Assembly: GCA_026874595.1 (NCBI GenBank)
Contig: CM049318.1
Span: 49,442,750 to 49,506,749 of the forward strand
From: Sipunculus nudus
Taxonomy: Eukaryota; Annelida; Sipuncula; Golfingiida; Sipunculidae
Length of the DNA stretch: 64,000 bases
Reading direction: 5' to 3'
Part shown: piece by piece, positions 13,985-28,000 of the stretch
Layout: each line of letters begins with the position of its first letter
Numbering within the stretch: the stretch's first letter is position 1
Made by a program: the position numbers and the translations under genes
The notes under the pieces: model-generated
The model's database searches: none
Told to the model about the DNA's origin: nothing
Seen by the model: the letters and a program-made list of their open reading frames with translations, nothing else

Positions 13985-14340
13985 ATAAATAACCTCGATG
14001 CAAAGATAAAGGTAGGTCGGGGGTTTATAGTCTGATATCAGTGACGTCACTGTCATTCTACTGTCATTGTATTTTGCTTTCCCGTATCTTGTTTTTTAGG
14101 GCCTGTTATTTCTTGTGGAGTGTACAGCCAAGCAGTCACAAACAACGAAGTTTTTTTATTCTTTCCATTCTTTGCCTGCCGCTCATGCTTTATAAGTACC
14201 CTTTCATTCCTGGGTGTAGCGGGCGCACCGTTGTGGTAAAGACCTTGGCCAGGAAGGCGTTGTGAGGACTATATCGCGGAACGTGGTCCGTTCTAGCCGT
14301 CACTACACGACTAAGTATAGGCATTAATATTTGGATGGTA
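13985..14340 (-). mobile_element. SINE-like repeat family A, copy 1
   Basis: Shares, in order, the words GATAAAGGT, GGGGTTTATAGTCTGAT, GACGTC, GGGCCTGTT, TTCTTGT, CATTCCTGGGT and TTGTGGTAAAGACCTTGG with 17880-18235. It lacks a clear tRNA-like head at its right end. Confidence 0.6.
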
Positions 14341-14860
14341 AGCCTATTTGACAGCCCGCACGCTGGTCGTAGACTCTCTAATGTCAGTGGGCCGAAATGG
14401 CGCTAAATTCCGATCAGGAAGCGCACAAACCATTAGGCCACCACGCTCAATATATATTTTATTGCATCCTACCCACCAAATCTTCTATTCCATCAAGTAC
14501 ACAAGCGCGTTCATTAGTGGTGCTAAGGCGTTGATTATCATTGTGGAGTGTATCTGATTCGACCCCCACCAACCATTAAATACAAATTTGTAAAACACCG
14601 ATATAACCTGAAAGGCTCGCTATTAATAGTCTTTATTACAGGTCATTCCTAACGCCGTGCGCATGGAATCTAAAACCCAGACGGCTTAATTATAAAGTAT
14701 CATTTTTAGCACATGGCCCCCTTCATCTTCAAGTAATAGAATGAGCCACCAATGGGCCATAGACCTATCATTTAAAAGGCTTTACAACCAACGGACTTTA
14801 AACAGGATTAATTGGCGCATTGAAAAAAGTTCCTTGTGCAACAGCAAGGATTTCATCTGC

Positions 14861-14896
<36 letters not shown>

Positions 14897-16989
14897 TAAT
14901 AATGTAGCGTTTCGCCTATACACGTTAGGGTTTTTGAATTTAGGATTATTTTTTTATTTTGCTTGGGAAAAAACTGGAAACTGGATTTATACTTCCCTAT
15001 TGACGTGTATACAAACATGATGAAAGACAGGACCTGTGGAAAGAGATAAGTTTCATGTTAAGAGATGTTTGAATCCAGTCTTTGTCATAAAATTTCATGA
15101 GATTTCGTTCACATTTGCCTGAGTTATATTGTCAAAAATCACGTAAATAAACACAGACACACACCCACAAACACACACACGAACGGGACTTAAGACATAT
15201 CCTCCTGGCGGCGGCAATCAACTGTTCTCTGGTTGTTTTAAGAGACATGTACAGTGACATTTATGAAGAAAGGGTCACATTCGCCAGGCACATATCTAAT
15301 GACGGAATGACATTTACGCACGTGGCAAAACAGAAGTAGGAGCTCTTTATTTATGTCATATATGGTATTGTGTAAACGAGTGTTTATTGCTTTATTTTGT
15401 CCGTTAGGCTCAGAATAGGATTCCCTTACTTTTCAATATAAACCATCTTTCATTAAATTGCTGTCATGTCAGTTTTTTTTATTTGCCCTTTATAAGTAGG
15501 CAGTTTTAGATTTGCATCATCTAGTTGCGTATGGTTAATAATGTTTATGACTTTGACCTGCATTTGCTTATATAGTGGACTGACCTGGAATACTGGTATA
15601 GATAAGTAATTTACGTAAAGGGTTTAAGCAAACCATAGCCTTTATACCTTCAGTTACGTCATCTAATTTATCATATGAACCTGTTTCATGTTGTTAAATA
15701 CCATTGCCGAAACGGTTGAGGGCTTCGTAGTTTTTATCACTAGGAGTCCATGGATAAATGTGAATGAATTGCACGGGAACGAACCTCTACGTTATGTCAA
15801 AAGTCACGTGACCTTGCATTTGTTTCAGGATAAAGAACCCATTAATCAATGTGGTGTTTTAGCTGTAAGCCAACTAAAATGCAGTTGTCAGTGCACACTC
15901 CATCTTGACATGATTAATAACAGAGTGTTACATTTTTGAAAGGACTCCTTGGACTCACGATGGAGTATTAAGGGTGCGGCTCAAATCCATTTTTTACCAA
16001 TAATAAAGGTTCAGAAACACTTGCATTATATATACATTATCTCACGCTATAAGTTAAATCTTTTCTGATTACAGAAAATACAGGCAAAACCATCCCGGCA
16101 TACGGCTTTCTACAATACACCTGTTTTATACGTTGTTTTGATTCTGTGTGTGAGTTAACTGACATCGCGTGTGTCTGTTAACCATAACAAGACTGTGTGA
16201 TCAGAAGTCAGATCTTGCGCATGCGCGACACAGCCAAAACAAGGAGAAAAAAACAGGAAATAAAATAAACACAAGTGAAACATCGATTAACCCCTTGAAA
16301 CAATCTGGAATTGTGCATTAGCGTGGTACAGATTCTAGATTGCGTACGCGGTATGTTAAGTTTTACGCCATCGATCGCGTCCGTTGCAAGTTTTTTCCAC
16401 TTGTGTACAGGAATAAGCAAACGGTATTAGAACGAAATTTTGGCAGATATCATAATATTTAAAGAGAACTTACACTATAATTAAATTGTAATAAACATAC
16501 CCAATACGTGAATATGTCCCTTTAAATGATGTGGTACGAGGCCTCATGGTTAACGTGTTGGACTTCAGAATAAAGGTCCTTGGTAAAGTCCCCGACACTT
16601 CTCACAGCTGAAATCTCGTTGAACCACAAATTATCGATCTAACTTTTTAACGGCACGTTAAGACTTCAGGGTCATTCTTAGACTCTTTCACAGAGGTCTT
16701 AAAACCAGAATCTTGAATAATAAAATGTCATTGTTAGCATATGGTTATCCTCATCCACATTCAATAGACTTTGTAATCAACCGGCCATTGTCCTTTCCTT
16801 TCAGAAATATAAAGGTCTTATATAATCCTGTCATATTTTGTATCACTCTACAAATACCTCCCACAATCAAGAATAAGTTAATCTGTCACTCATTTGCGGA
16901 ATATTGAACACAAAGATTTGGGAGAACAAGAGATGTTAAACATAAGTTAGATTTTATCACATGTATTTGTCTTGTTTTTAATCAAATCT
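14341..16989. other. No gene seen; (TA)n(GT)n at 14861-14896
   Basis: A compound TA/GT tract lies near 14861-14896. A SINE-tail-like ACACACACGAACGGGA fragment is at about 15170-15187. An 83-codon open frame at 15688-15939 has no recognisable domain. Confidence 0.45.
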
Positions 16990-17430
16990 TATCCTGTTAG
17001 CTTATCAAATAAAAGGCCAGGAAGCGCAGATCCTACACCACAAAGCCTGTTCGTTTTGTTTATATCCATGTGGGTAAAAAATATGGGGTACCCGCCAAAA
17101 TAGTCCAAACATATTGAACACATTTGGCGGCAAGAGGACGAACCAGCGTTTTGAAAAGGGCGGTTTAAGTGACCTTTCAGCTTCTACACACATTCAACCC
17201 ACCACCTTAGTTAACTTATTTTTTATTTCATTTTCAACATTGCTACATTTACAAACAGCTTGTAGATAAACAAGCTCGCACAGCTCCTTAACAGAGGCAT
17301 TAAAAGAACTTTTTTAGAAAGGATTTACTTATAGTTCATTAATTTGTACGGAGAGCAAGACAGAAATCGTATAAGAAAAGGTAAGTGAATAGATGAATTG
17401 GGAATATGAATATTGTTTCTCTAAAATGTC
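16990..17430. repeat. Dispersed repeat family C, copy 1
   Basis: Contains the ordered words GCCTGTTCGTTTTGTTTATATC, GGTACCCGCCAAAATA, CATTTGGCGGCAAGA, CCACCACCTTAGTT, CAGCTTGTAGATAAACAAG and ACAGAGGCATTA. The same order, same orientation, occurs at about 27480-27900, 56250-56710 and 57080-57540. Confidence 0.7.
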
Positions 17431-17879
17431 AAATTGAGGTGAGTAACACTAAGAATCACGGTCCAGCCCACAATCTGCAGAAACACAAGATGTATTTTAT
17501 CACTAGATGACTCAGCGAGAAGCTGTCTAAAAATGTATTCCTATGGGTATTTGCACAAATGGACGGGCGCCAAGGGGTGTTATTAGTAACAGAGACAAAG
17601 TTCGTCATTTACAGTGTCAGTAATGTCTCTCACATTTGTAAGCAGGCTCATACTGAAACGCTGCCAACAAAGGATCTACGCTAGTTTTGATGGCATTCAT
17701 AACCTAATTGATTTTTTTTGGACTTTTGTTCATTTGTAGTTACTCAAGCTTTGCGTTTGTCAAAATTGTTGACTAGCCTTGTGCGAGCTTGTAGTTCAGG
17801 AATTAATGAGTCATTTTGGTTTTCTTAGCTGACAAATATTCCATATTCTCTCCCTCTCTCTCACTATTTAAAGGTAAAC

Positions 17880-18235
17880 ATGGAGGTTTATAAAGATCGG
17901 GGTTTATATTCTGATGTTACCGACGACGTCTCATCCGACTTTACACTTTGCCTTCCTGGTCTTTCGGGCCTGTTCATTCTTGTAGATTTTCTCGGCTCCC
18001 AAGGAGCATACAACCCGAGCAGCCATATCAGGCGCTAGAAGGTTATTCTACAGCTGTCTGCCTCTCATGACAAATACCCATTCACTCCTGGGTCGAGAGA
18101 CCACACCATTGTGGTAAAGACCTTGGATAGGACTCTCAGCGCAGACGGCGGTCAGAACGGAACGCGAACCCACAACCTTGCAGCCACAAGTAAAGCGCCT
18201 TATCCATTACGCCCTCACGCTCCACGAAATGTCAT
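17880..18235 (-). mobile_element. tRNA-headed SINE, family A, copy 2
   Basis: On the minus strand the right end reads GGAGCGTGAGGGCGTAATGG, with TGGATAAGGCG as an A-box-like word and GTTGTGGGTTCGCGTTC as a B-box-like word. The body matches copies at 13985-14340 and 25385-25570. Pol III promoter boxes followed by an unrelated body are typical of SINEs. Confidence 0.7.
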
Positions 18236-18334
18236 GGTCCTTCATTAAAAAAATACCAAGAACGATATATGCTGCATCCTTAGATGTACGGGGATGTCTA
18301 GGGAATGACTTACAGTTAAAATTTACATTTATAA

Positions 18335-18640
18335 AACAGAAATCTGAATTCTGAAGAATGCAAGCCTCTGCCATGTGGATTTCTTTTTGAGATGCTCCCG
18401 TGATTGTATTTACTTATTCAATACAATTCCAAGGTTCATTCGTGCGTGAGCGACTTTATATTTGTGAATTCCGTGATCTTGTTCCTGAATTTGGATTATA
18501 TTCCGGATCCACATCAAATTCTTAGCGATTATTCATTGGGCCATTCCCGGAATGTCGAAAATTTCATGAGATACTGTTGGTCAGTGCCTGTGTGAAAAGC
18601 ACACACACGAACGTGGATGAAAGCATCCCCTATACTGGCT
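18335..18640. mobile_element. Dispersed SINE-like repeat family B, copy 1
   Basis: The ordered words GAATGCAAGC, TTGTGTTTGCATTCA-type, AAGGTTCATT, GTGAGCGACTTTATATTTGTGAAT, CCTGAATTTGGAT, CACATCAAATTC, TTCATTGGGCCATTCCCG and ACACACACGAACG recur at 19615-19900, 32490-32765 and 43450-43640, all in the same orientation. Confidence 0.7.
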
Positions 18641-18804
18641 GTGGCAATAATGTCACCTCATGTACTGTAAAACTACTTTCCCCACAAAAGACATCGAAAT
18701 GTGGTTGTAGGTAGGGGTTATGGTCTGTAAGACTTTTCTCCCCGACAAAGATATCCGAGAGCTGTGATCGTATAGACACGTGTTCTGTAAAGAACATGGG
18801 CACA

Positions 18805-18955
18805 CCGTGGGAACAAGGCCTGCCCATTGAGCTTGCAGATCGCTAATCCTTGGTGAGGGCCGACCGTGAAAAATCTCACTGCCTCGGCTGAGATTCAAAC
18901 TCACGATCTCCCAGCTTGAGTCCTATGCTCTACCTCTGGTCCACATTAGCCGGTT
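18805..18955 (-). mobile_element. tRNA-headed SINE fragment, family D
   Basis: On the minus strand: an A-box-like GAGGTAGAGCATAGG and a B-box-like GTGAGTTTGAATCTC, spaced as in a tRNA gene, followed by AGCCGAGGCAGTGAGATTTTT. A second fragment is at 41878-41950. It is unlikely to be a working tRNA because the acceptor stem does not pair. Confidence 0.7.
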
Positions 18956-19614
18956 AGGACCAGACATACATAACTTGAATAATCACATACACATTAATAC
19001 TGAAGAAGCTTGTTCTCATGATAACTGCATTGTAAAAAACTTGTACTATTACAACTCCCGAGTTACTTAGGTTAAGACAGAACTAGAAACTCTAGTAATG
19101 CCACCATTGTGGGGATGGTCATGGTGATTAATGTTATATGTAACGTTATATGTTGGGACATATTTCACGCTGAACAGCGGACTTTTTGCGACTAACATGT
19201 CTCCGACTAGAGTACATTAGTCCCCGACCTTTAACGCGTTAAGCGGCTTGCTTGGTGTCATTCCACAGCGCATGAATTAAGCTCGAGGCTTATACCATAT
19301 TAATTCTGTGAAAACAGCCTGACCTGTCCGTGTCTGTTGAGTTCGTCTGCGGGGTCCCTATTTATGATTTGTGGAGTTCAAATCTTCAGTATAAACTACC
19401 AGAGCCAAGTATTGGAGAAGGCAGGGCTCTGATAGGTTTTATATTTTGGTAAATTGGTGACGTAGTGAGTGTTCGGGTTTCTTTTGACCCGATCTCTGAC
19501 ATAAAAAAAAATACCTCTGGACGAGGTCTACAGCGCAAGAGTGCATCTTCTTCACCATGGAGTGAATGTGCAGTGTTTTTTTTTTGCTGTTGGCCAGAGT
19601 AGAAAGGGCTAGAG

Positions 19615-19900
19615 ATCTACATTATAAGAAATGCAAGCATCCACATTCCTGGCCTCCTTGTCGTGTAATGCTCCCAAAACCATGTTTGCATTCATTATTC
19701 GGCCCATGTTCCCAGGTTCATTTGTGCACAAGTGACTGTACATTTGTGTGTATTCTTTGAAAAAAATCCTGAATTTTGATCATGTGGCAGATCAACACCA
19801 AAATCTAATCGGTTCTTCATTGCCCCATTAGCGAATAGTCCTGAAAATTTAATGAGAGTCCGTACATGATTGCATAAGGTATGTTGCGAATAAAAACACA
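19615..19900. mobile_element. SINE-like repeat family B, copy 2
   Basis: Shares the family B word order, including TTTGCATTCATTATTCGGCC, CACAAGTGACTGTACATTTGTG, ATCGGTTCTTCATTGCCCCA and a tail of CACAAACACA type. Confidence 0.7.
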
Positions 19901-22010
19901 AACACAAACACACACACAAATTACAATAGTGATGATTAAACAATGTTTAATATTTAAAAGTGTGTGTGTTGTAATTGTCTATTTCAGCGACTCAGATAAT
20001 TTAACAGTCACAGAGTCTCCCATAACACTGCCGGCAAGCATGTTTACCTGTGCCAGTGTGTTAGCCCTCTATTTTCTAAATTCCTTAATTCTAAAATTAG
20101 TCCGTTTACCGTTATCGTGACCGCAGAAAAAGATCCCCACAAACACGGGCCGCAAAGGTTCAAGTAGTAACTTCATCAGGATAAACACCTACGCTTTTTA
20201 ACACGCGAGTGAATGTTATACTAGGTTGATCATTAAGTTCAACGAGATACTTATCCGGCTTTCTTTGTTTGATATGATTTATTTCTTACCTGCGGTGTAT
20301 ACGGTTCACACCTTTGGATCCATGGAGACAAATGGGTGTCAAAGTAGCCTAGCTGATACCTGCACCATACAGCACGGGGACCCATTTTCTTGAGCCAGCA
20401 AATTGGCACTGAGAATTTTTTAAAATTTTACGTTCTTTTGTTTGTTGCAGCTGTTACTAAAATAAGATCGGTCTGAGGCATTTATTTCAAAAACGAAAAC
20501 GAATCTCTCTATAGCAGGTCGTAGGCGTAAGAACATTCGAAATGTTGAAAAAATATATTTTGCATCCTATGTTCTTATACTTTTATATTGCGAGGAAAAA
20601 AACAGACTTTGATTTTGCGATTTTAACTGCATGTTTACAGAGATTCAACGATGGTTTAAGATTACAGTCAGTCTTTACAAAAATCTTGCACAAGCACATA
20701 GCAATTGTTGAAGGAATAATTCCTGGAGCACCGGCGGGCTAAGATATATATTTTATTTACTCTTGAAAACAACTCTCTTTGCGATGATTATTGGCAAAAA
20801 AGTATAAGCTGTTCGGTGATGTAAAGTCACCATTCATTATTTCCGTAAATAATTGTGTGACACACAGATCTAAAGCTGAAAGCTGCAGGCTCACTACATC
20901 TTATCGTATTGTTTACAGATACTTAATCACAGCGTGTACTCGGTTTAGTTTGTAATCATGCAGATTCGGAGGCTAATTATTACTGTCAAAATGTCGTGCT
21001 CGGTAATTTCTGCTTGGCCGCGTCTTTGGAAAGAACTGTATCCTAAAAAATGCACCTAGTATTTGTTCATCTTCCGTTTTTTCTAGGTAATAAAACATCT
21101 TGTGGGCGTTATCCTATTATATTCATCTTTAGACAAAGGACATTGACAACACTTGGCAACTTGAACGACTGAAATGATGAGCTGTGCAGCTTGGAATTTG
21201 GGTGTTTGTACCAACAGTGAAACCTGTGTGATCAGACCATCCGTGGGACTGGATGAATGTGGTCTGAATTCACAGGTTATCTTTTTAGACAGGTTCCCTT
21301 TCAGACAGGTTCCACTGTAATGGTTTCTTAATAAAACACTCGGTATGGCCCTCTTATGACTGTTGATATACCATGGTTGCCTTAATATTAGTGGGGTAAC
21401 AATTTTCACTTGTTCAATGTTTCGCGAAAGCTCCATTTTCAGGATCTCACAATGCAGTAACTTAAATACATTAAACTTAATAATATGTGCGAAAACCCAT
21501 TACAGCTGGATAGGGACCCATTGGAAAAATTACTTAAAAAAAACAGGGGAAATTACTTCTCCAATATATACAGGTAACTTGATAAATCTGATATACTTTA
21601 CAATAGATTGGATTAACGGGCACTATACATGATATTTTATTATTTAGAGGATCAACCTTTTTTTGCCTTTGCACTGCCCTATACGATGGAGCCTCTAATA
21701 CACGCAAGTTTAGTTTTTGCGTATACAATTCTTTCGCGAATATCGTGAATTTGAGAACCTCGCGAACAATCAGAGAATATATTGGAGGGATGTTAGTGAC
21801 AAGAAAGATATAAAACAAAACTACACGGTTTTCTTTTTCCGTCTGTCTTTTTTCTCTTTCAGTCTGTTTATCCTGTGTCCTTATGTAAGCAGGAGGTTGG
21901 TGCTATTCAAATGGAATCACGTTTTCTGTGTATGTGAATAACATTAGACTGACCTTCCCTTATAGCTGCTTGTTTCTTTAGTTCTTTGTTTCTTGTTTAA
22001 TAATCTCCAG
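19901..22010. other. Upstream region of the vWA gene; no promoter identified
   Basis: No coding exon recognised. A repeat with GTGAAACCTGTGTGATCAGA and GACAGGTTCCACTGTAA words lies at about 21145-21330. A pyrimidine-rich stretch ends in the CAG acceptor at 22010. The transcription start and 5' exon should lie here or further upstream, but I cannot place them. Confidence 0.5.
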
Positions 22011-22079
22011 GAGTGGAAGTCATGAAGCTGTTGTTGGTGACAGTGCTGGCGTTACTGGCCTGCCAGGTGAACTCGCAAG
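22011..22079 (+). CDS. Exon 1: 5' UTR end and signal peptide
   Basis: A polypyrimidine tract and CAG acceptor end at 22010, so at least one untranslated exon probably lies upstream; I could not locate it. The ATG is at 22022, giving 19 codons plus one base. The peptide starts [14 protein letters not shown] and reads as a classical signal sequence: a Lys, a Leu/Val/Ala core, and a likely cleavage near the Asn-Ser-Gln at residues 17-19. The donor is G|GTAAGT at 22080. The phase-1 exit fits the first vWA exon. Confidence 0.85.
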
Positions 22080-25000
22080 GTAAGTTAACTATATCACACT
22101 GCGCAGAATCGGACTTTTCTTGTTAAGGTTTGTGGGTTTCAAAAATCCCAATAATCCAAAATGCACCGGGGCTTCTACTTACAGAGATGGCGATCGACTT
22201 AAGAATACAGAAGTGAAGATTTTTGCATATGTAAAATACGCGAGGGGATGACCATGCAAAGAACCATCTGAGATAAAAAAAGAAGTCATGGGATGACAAA
22301 GATAGTCAGTCACAAAGAAAGAATGCATATTGTCGGTAGGGTAGAAGTACAGTAAAACATCGCCACCGCGACCGTATCCAAAACAGAAATTTGTGACGTA
22401 AAAGTTGAAATATACTCACTGTAATAACAGCACGCAAATATACACTAGCTGGATTCGGGGACGGTTGGGGTACAACATTAGGCTCTACTTCGACGAAAAA
22501 AAGCTCACTGGCAGACCTTAAGGCAGGGGGTATTTGAACAGACTGCGTTGTCTTTTTAGGAGCACTTGTTGAAAACGGTACAGTGGTTGGCGTACTGAGC
22601 AATGAAGTAACTGTTGTGTAATACTACAGCGCCAGAAGCAGTTAACAAAGACGGTTATCGAATTGTGTAGAAAACATTCGATAGAAAAAAAACACTGCGG
22701 CGATTTTGATTTAAGTTAGATTTTATGCCAAATAGCATGACAGAAACAGTTTCAAAAGTTTTACATGAATATACATGTACTTAATATATAAAGAAGTAAT
22801 CAAGTCAAAAGATATATAGACCTAGTGACCTGTACGTGCAATAGTAAGAATGTATACATGACTAAGGTAAGTACAAAAGCTGAATAGTTAATCACGATTA
22901 ACATGTGACGTGAGTACAATAAGGTCATCATGAACTAGCACAAGTGACAGATTGATGTATCACACAATTGAATAACTCTGATATTAATGTGTAACATCCC
23001 TTGATGCATTTCACAATAAAAGAACAATGCACACGTAAAAAATGCATAATTATCTACATATAAAGCCTAGTTTTGAGATGGTTAGATTATCGGATGTTAT
23101 TAAGAGGCACCAATACCAGCCAAACGGAGAACACTAAGAGATGTCAGTATTGATTAATTGTGTTATGCCTGATTTAAAATGCAGTTTAACCATAAAGACT
23201 GGGTGGGTGTGACGATGGGACAGACCTGTTTTGTTTTCCGGCTACTGTCACACCAAACGTGTTACTATTTGATGCTTCACCGACATCCGTTTGCTTGTCA
23301 CATACATTTGTTAATTGAATTATCAATCAGAGATGTAGGACTTGATTCCGGACTTTGACTCGAGTCCTGTCTGAAGGCAACTTTTTCAGGGACTTGGATT
23401 CGAGATTCCTGGACTCGGAATCGCACTCGGACTCGGAGGTTATGACTCGAGAAATCAAGCCGAGTCCATCCCGGACTAAAAGGAAAAAAAAAACTACAAA
23501 AAAACAATTTTTTTTGTTTGTAGTTTGCGAACTACAAACAAACTATTTCAAAATAATAACACTGTATATACGAAGCATTAGCTCTGCATCAAGAGCTTCC
23601 GAATGACTCGGACTCAAAGAAGGTTGACTTGCATGTTAATATCTTATTGCTCTTAGCTCAGCCAAATGTACATGGTAACCTAATGATATTAAAATCTTTG
23701 TTCTTTTATTTTGTATTAGATTAACATTCTTAGTATTTCGTTGTACCTCGTTTTATATATCATTGTCATATCGATAAATTTTGTTCATTTAATACCTGGC
23801 ACATGACCCTTCTTACTCAAGAAGTATACTTCCGGTGCAGGCTACCCTGCGGAATGTAAAAAAATAAATAAACTAGTATGTTTTAATTCAAAACAGAGGA
23901 GGGTGATCCGTTGGGTCCACCAGAGAAATGCATGCTGAAAATCGACGTCACGTTCCTGGTAGATTCGTCGGCGAGTGTTGCTACTCGCGGCGGCTACTCG
24001 GAAGTTAAGAAGTTTGTCAAAGCCATCATCGAAAACAACATGGTGACTGACGAATATGCTCGCTTCGCCATGATCACTTTCAGTGACACCGCCCAGGTAA
24101 CTTTTGGACTAGATGACTGCGGGGAAGATGTCCAGTGTATGTTTAACTTCATCGATGCCGCGTCATTACAGGTAAAATATATGAAAACTATTGAAAAAAA
24201 TTGATGATTTGAAATAAAGGTCTAAAAATCGTAAAATAGTCATAAAATGTTCATTTTTCTGAAAATTTGTTTACAACCGGGTCATTTTTCTACCAAACTT
24301 GTCACAAATATATGTTCTTCACAATTTAATTGATCAGAAAAAAGTAGCTTTTAAACGATCTGTCAATCCCACGTAGGGAAAAATAAATATGTAAAATAAA
24401 TAAAGTTAATACTAATTCAGTAAAACACCCTATGTTTAGCGGCCACCTCAATATGTCGATCATCTGTTCACGGTCCCGACTCTCTTTTATTCTTCATATA
24501 AGATCTCGCTTTAACGACCGCCTTAAAAAATGCGACCATTTATTTAGGGGTCCGTGATGGTCTTAATTTCGAGGTTTCACTGTTTAAACATTATATATTA
24601 ATTTAATATGAATTCTAAATTTGATTTTTTAAATATTTTTGTGTTTAATAAAAGTAACATAATGAACCTTATTACGATATTAACCAGGGAGCCAACACAA
24701 ACATTAACGCTGCTTTTGAGCTGGTGATGGATGTCATCTACCGAGGTCCCGTTGCGGGCGACCGACCGGACGGAACAGACGTGGTCCTCCTGATCACAGA
24801 CGGTGAACCCAACATCGACGAGCAACGACTTCTCAGAACAACTACGATAGCCAAGAACAGGGGTATCCGTATCGCCGCAGTGGCTGTCGGGACGGACGTG
24901 TCGGACGATCTGATGTTCGACATCATCTCGGTTCCCTGGTATTTCAACTATTTTTACGCAAAAGATTTTACACAACTGAACGAGATTGTCCCACGTATGA

Positions 25001-28000
25001 AGGAGATGTACTGCCCACCCATCGGCGTCACCACCCCTTCCCCAGGTTTGTTCAGTTTCTTTCCTTATTTAAACGATGCACATTGATATATCTCAGATTC
25101 ATATATTCTATAATAATTTATTGACTACCATAGGGGCTTATAGACAGTCGACGGATATATACTCGGGTTCAGTCCCCGCCGTGGCCATGAAAGTGGGATG
25201 TATTGGCCCGTCCAAGGCCGGTTGTTTTTTTTCGGTATCCTCCACCTCTAGACACTTCCGAACGTCAATATTTGAGCCATGGAGAGTAATTATAATTATT
25301 AATCATAAGTATTATTGCAATCCATGTAAAATAAATAAAGATAAGAATTTAACTTCATGAGCCTTGAATAGCTGATTATAGCCTGATAAAACCGACAATG
25401 TCAGTCTCTTCCGACTATATCTTTCTGGTCTTTCGTTCACTATCATTCTCGGAGCTATTATCGGCTTCCTGTGGTGCAAACAACCCGTGTTTTAAAGGCA
25501 GAAGACGCATTATTGTGCGTTTGAACGCGGCAGCCATTCTAAGCAGGGTTCGAACCCACAGTCATGTCAAACGCCCAACGCCAACAGGACCAGCCCCCCT
25601 TAACAATTACATCTCCGCACTACAGAAATCCTTAATAATGAGAATTACAGTCGTCAACAAGGACCTTAATGTCTTCATTTTGTGGCTACATAGTACCATT
25701 TGCCTACTTATAGATTTTTAGCTCAGCTGACTGTAAGTCATCTGAGCTTTAGCAATCACTCTTTGTCCGTCCGTCTGTCCGTCTGTCTGTCTGTCCGTCC
25801 GTCCGTCCGCCCCTTAACCAGGCACAAATCGTAACTGCTGGTCCTGGAATCTTCTAACTTTACATCCAGAGAGATTCATGAAAAATCTCCTTGGAAACCT
25901 GGAATTAGGTCTCTGTTACCCATATTCTTCAAGCTATGGGGCTCTGAAGTATCCCCAAGACTAATGAAAAAGTTGATACAAAAGCTCAAGTATCTGAACA
26001 ACTAATGCATTGAACACCATGATTTTTTGCACAGATATTGATCATGGAGTGTTTCATCAGTTTCTGCAGACTGGTGGCGCCACCTGTATTTTTTCGATTT
26101 TTTTTTCTCTATTTTTGATACCTTAAAAGATACGGTCATCTGTTAACAGGGCACACATCGTGACTTCTGGATCTGGAATCTTCACACTTTACATCCAGAG
26201 AGGTCCATGAAAAGTCTCCATGGAAACCTGGAATTAGGTCTCTGTTACCAATATTCTTCAAGCTATGGGGCTCCAAAGTGCCCCCCCCCCCTCCCGAGAA
26301 AAATGAACAATTTGATACAAAAGCCCAAGTATCTGCACAACTTATGCATTGATCACTATGATTCTTTGCATGGATATTTGTCATGGAATGTTTCATCAGT
26401 TTCTGCAGACTGATGGCACCAACTGTACTTTTTTTATTTTTTTATTTTTTTTTCTATTGTCAAGACTTTTTAAAGATGCGGTCATCTGTTAACAGGGCAA
26501 CAATCGTAACCGCTGGCCCTTGAATCTTCTTACTTTACATCCTAAAAGGTCCATGAAAGTCTTCTTGGAAACCTGGAATTAGGTCTCTGTTGCCCGTATT
26601 CTTCAAGCTATGGGGCTCCAAAGTACCCCCCAGAATAATGAAAATTTGACACAAAAGCTCAGGTGTCTGAACAACTAATGCATTGATCACCATGAATCTT
26701 TGTATGGATTTGATCATGGAGTGTTTCATCAGTTTCTGCAGATTGGTGGCGCCACCTGAATTTTTTTTTATTTTTTACCATTTTTTCTCTATTTTTGAGA
26801 CCTTTAAAGATGCAGTCATCTGTTAACAGGGCACAAATCTTAACCGCTTGACCTGGAATCTTATTTATTTACATCCAGAGAGGTCCATGAAAAGTCTCCA
26901 TGAAAACCTGGAATTAGGTCTCTGTTACCTATATTTTCTGAGCTATGGGGCTTATAAGCACCCCACAAAATGATTGAAAATTTCATACCAAAGTTGGGCA
27001 CAAATAATAACAATTTAGCCAAGAAACTTCTAACTTGACATCCTGAGAGTTCCTCAAAAGTCTCCCAGATACTGAAATTCGGTCACTGTGACCTATATTT
27101 CCAGAGTTATGCGGTATGTTTGAGCACCCAAGAAATAATGCAAAATACACACAAATTGCCAGATTCCTAAGGAAAGGCTGGACATTATCTTAATTAATTG
27201 CCTGTGCAAGGACATATTGTCAACATGTCAGTCTGCTGAGCGTAATGACCTATTGGTCACTTGTTATGTTTTATTACATTAAGGCATTAAGTTTATCGCG
27301 GGAGTAACGACCTAGCCCGTATGAAAGGTTACGGCGAGAGCCTACATTTCTAATATTATACACTTTTCAGCTTTCCCAAGATTGTTAGCCGTTTTCACTA
27401 TTTTTAAATTAAAGAATACGTTCTCCTTTGTTTAACATTGTCTCCTTCCCCGTTTTGTGTGTCAAAACTGATCAGGGTTCAGTTAGATTGGTTTAATTAT
27501 AGGAGGCTTAGCCCCGATATCTGACGGCTTATAGCGAGAGTTAATATATTTTACCTTTTTTTTAAAAAAGTAAAAAAACCGAGGCTGTTCATTTTTTTTT
27601 ATATGCACATGTTTATAACATGTAGGGGCCCCGACAAAAATATAGACAACAAGGACATCTGTCGGCAAGTCAGACGAACCAGCGTTTCACAAAGCGCGTT
27701 TTACAACTAGTGATCTTTAAACTTCTGCACATATACGACCACCCATATGTTTTTGTAAACATTTTGTCAACACTGCTGTGTTTACAAACAACTTGTAGGT
27801 AAAAAAGCTCATACCTTCATCACAGAGGAGGTACAATAACAGGTAGTACCTAGAGTTCATAAAAATATACACAGAGTAAGACATATATTACATAAATTGT
27901 ACTGAAAAATAGGCAGGTGAATTACAGGCTTTAAATTTGTCAGAATTTTACTGTTTGCAAATGTTTGGACTACATTTTGACTTTTGTTATATAGCGTTTT

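Noticed and set aside
15688..15939. 83-codon + strand open frame
   Set aside because: No domain, no flanking splice sites with fitting phase, no similar copy in the window.
18805..18955. A functional tRNA gene on the minus strand
   Set aside because: A and B boxes are present but no paired acceptor stem was seen and a diverged partial copy exists at 41878; it fits a SINE head better.
21083..21436. 117-codon minus-strand open frame upstream of the vWA gene
   Set aside because: It overlaps a dispersed repeat (GACAGGTTCC words) and has no recognisable domain, so it is probably not a gene.
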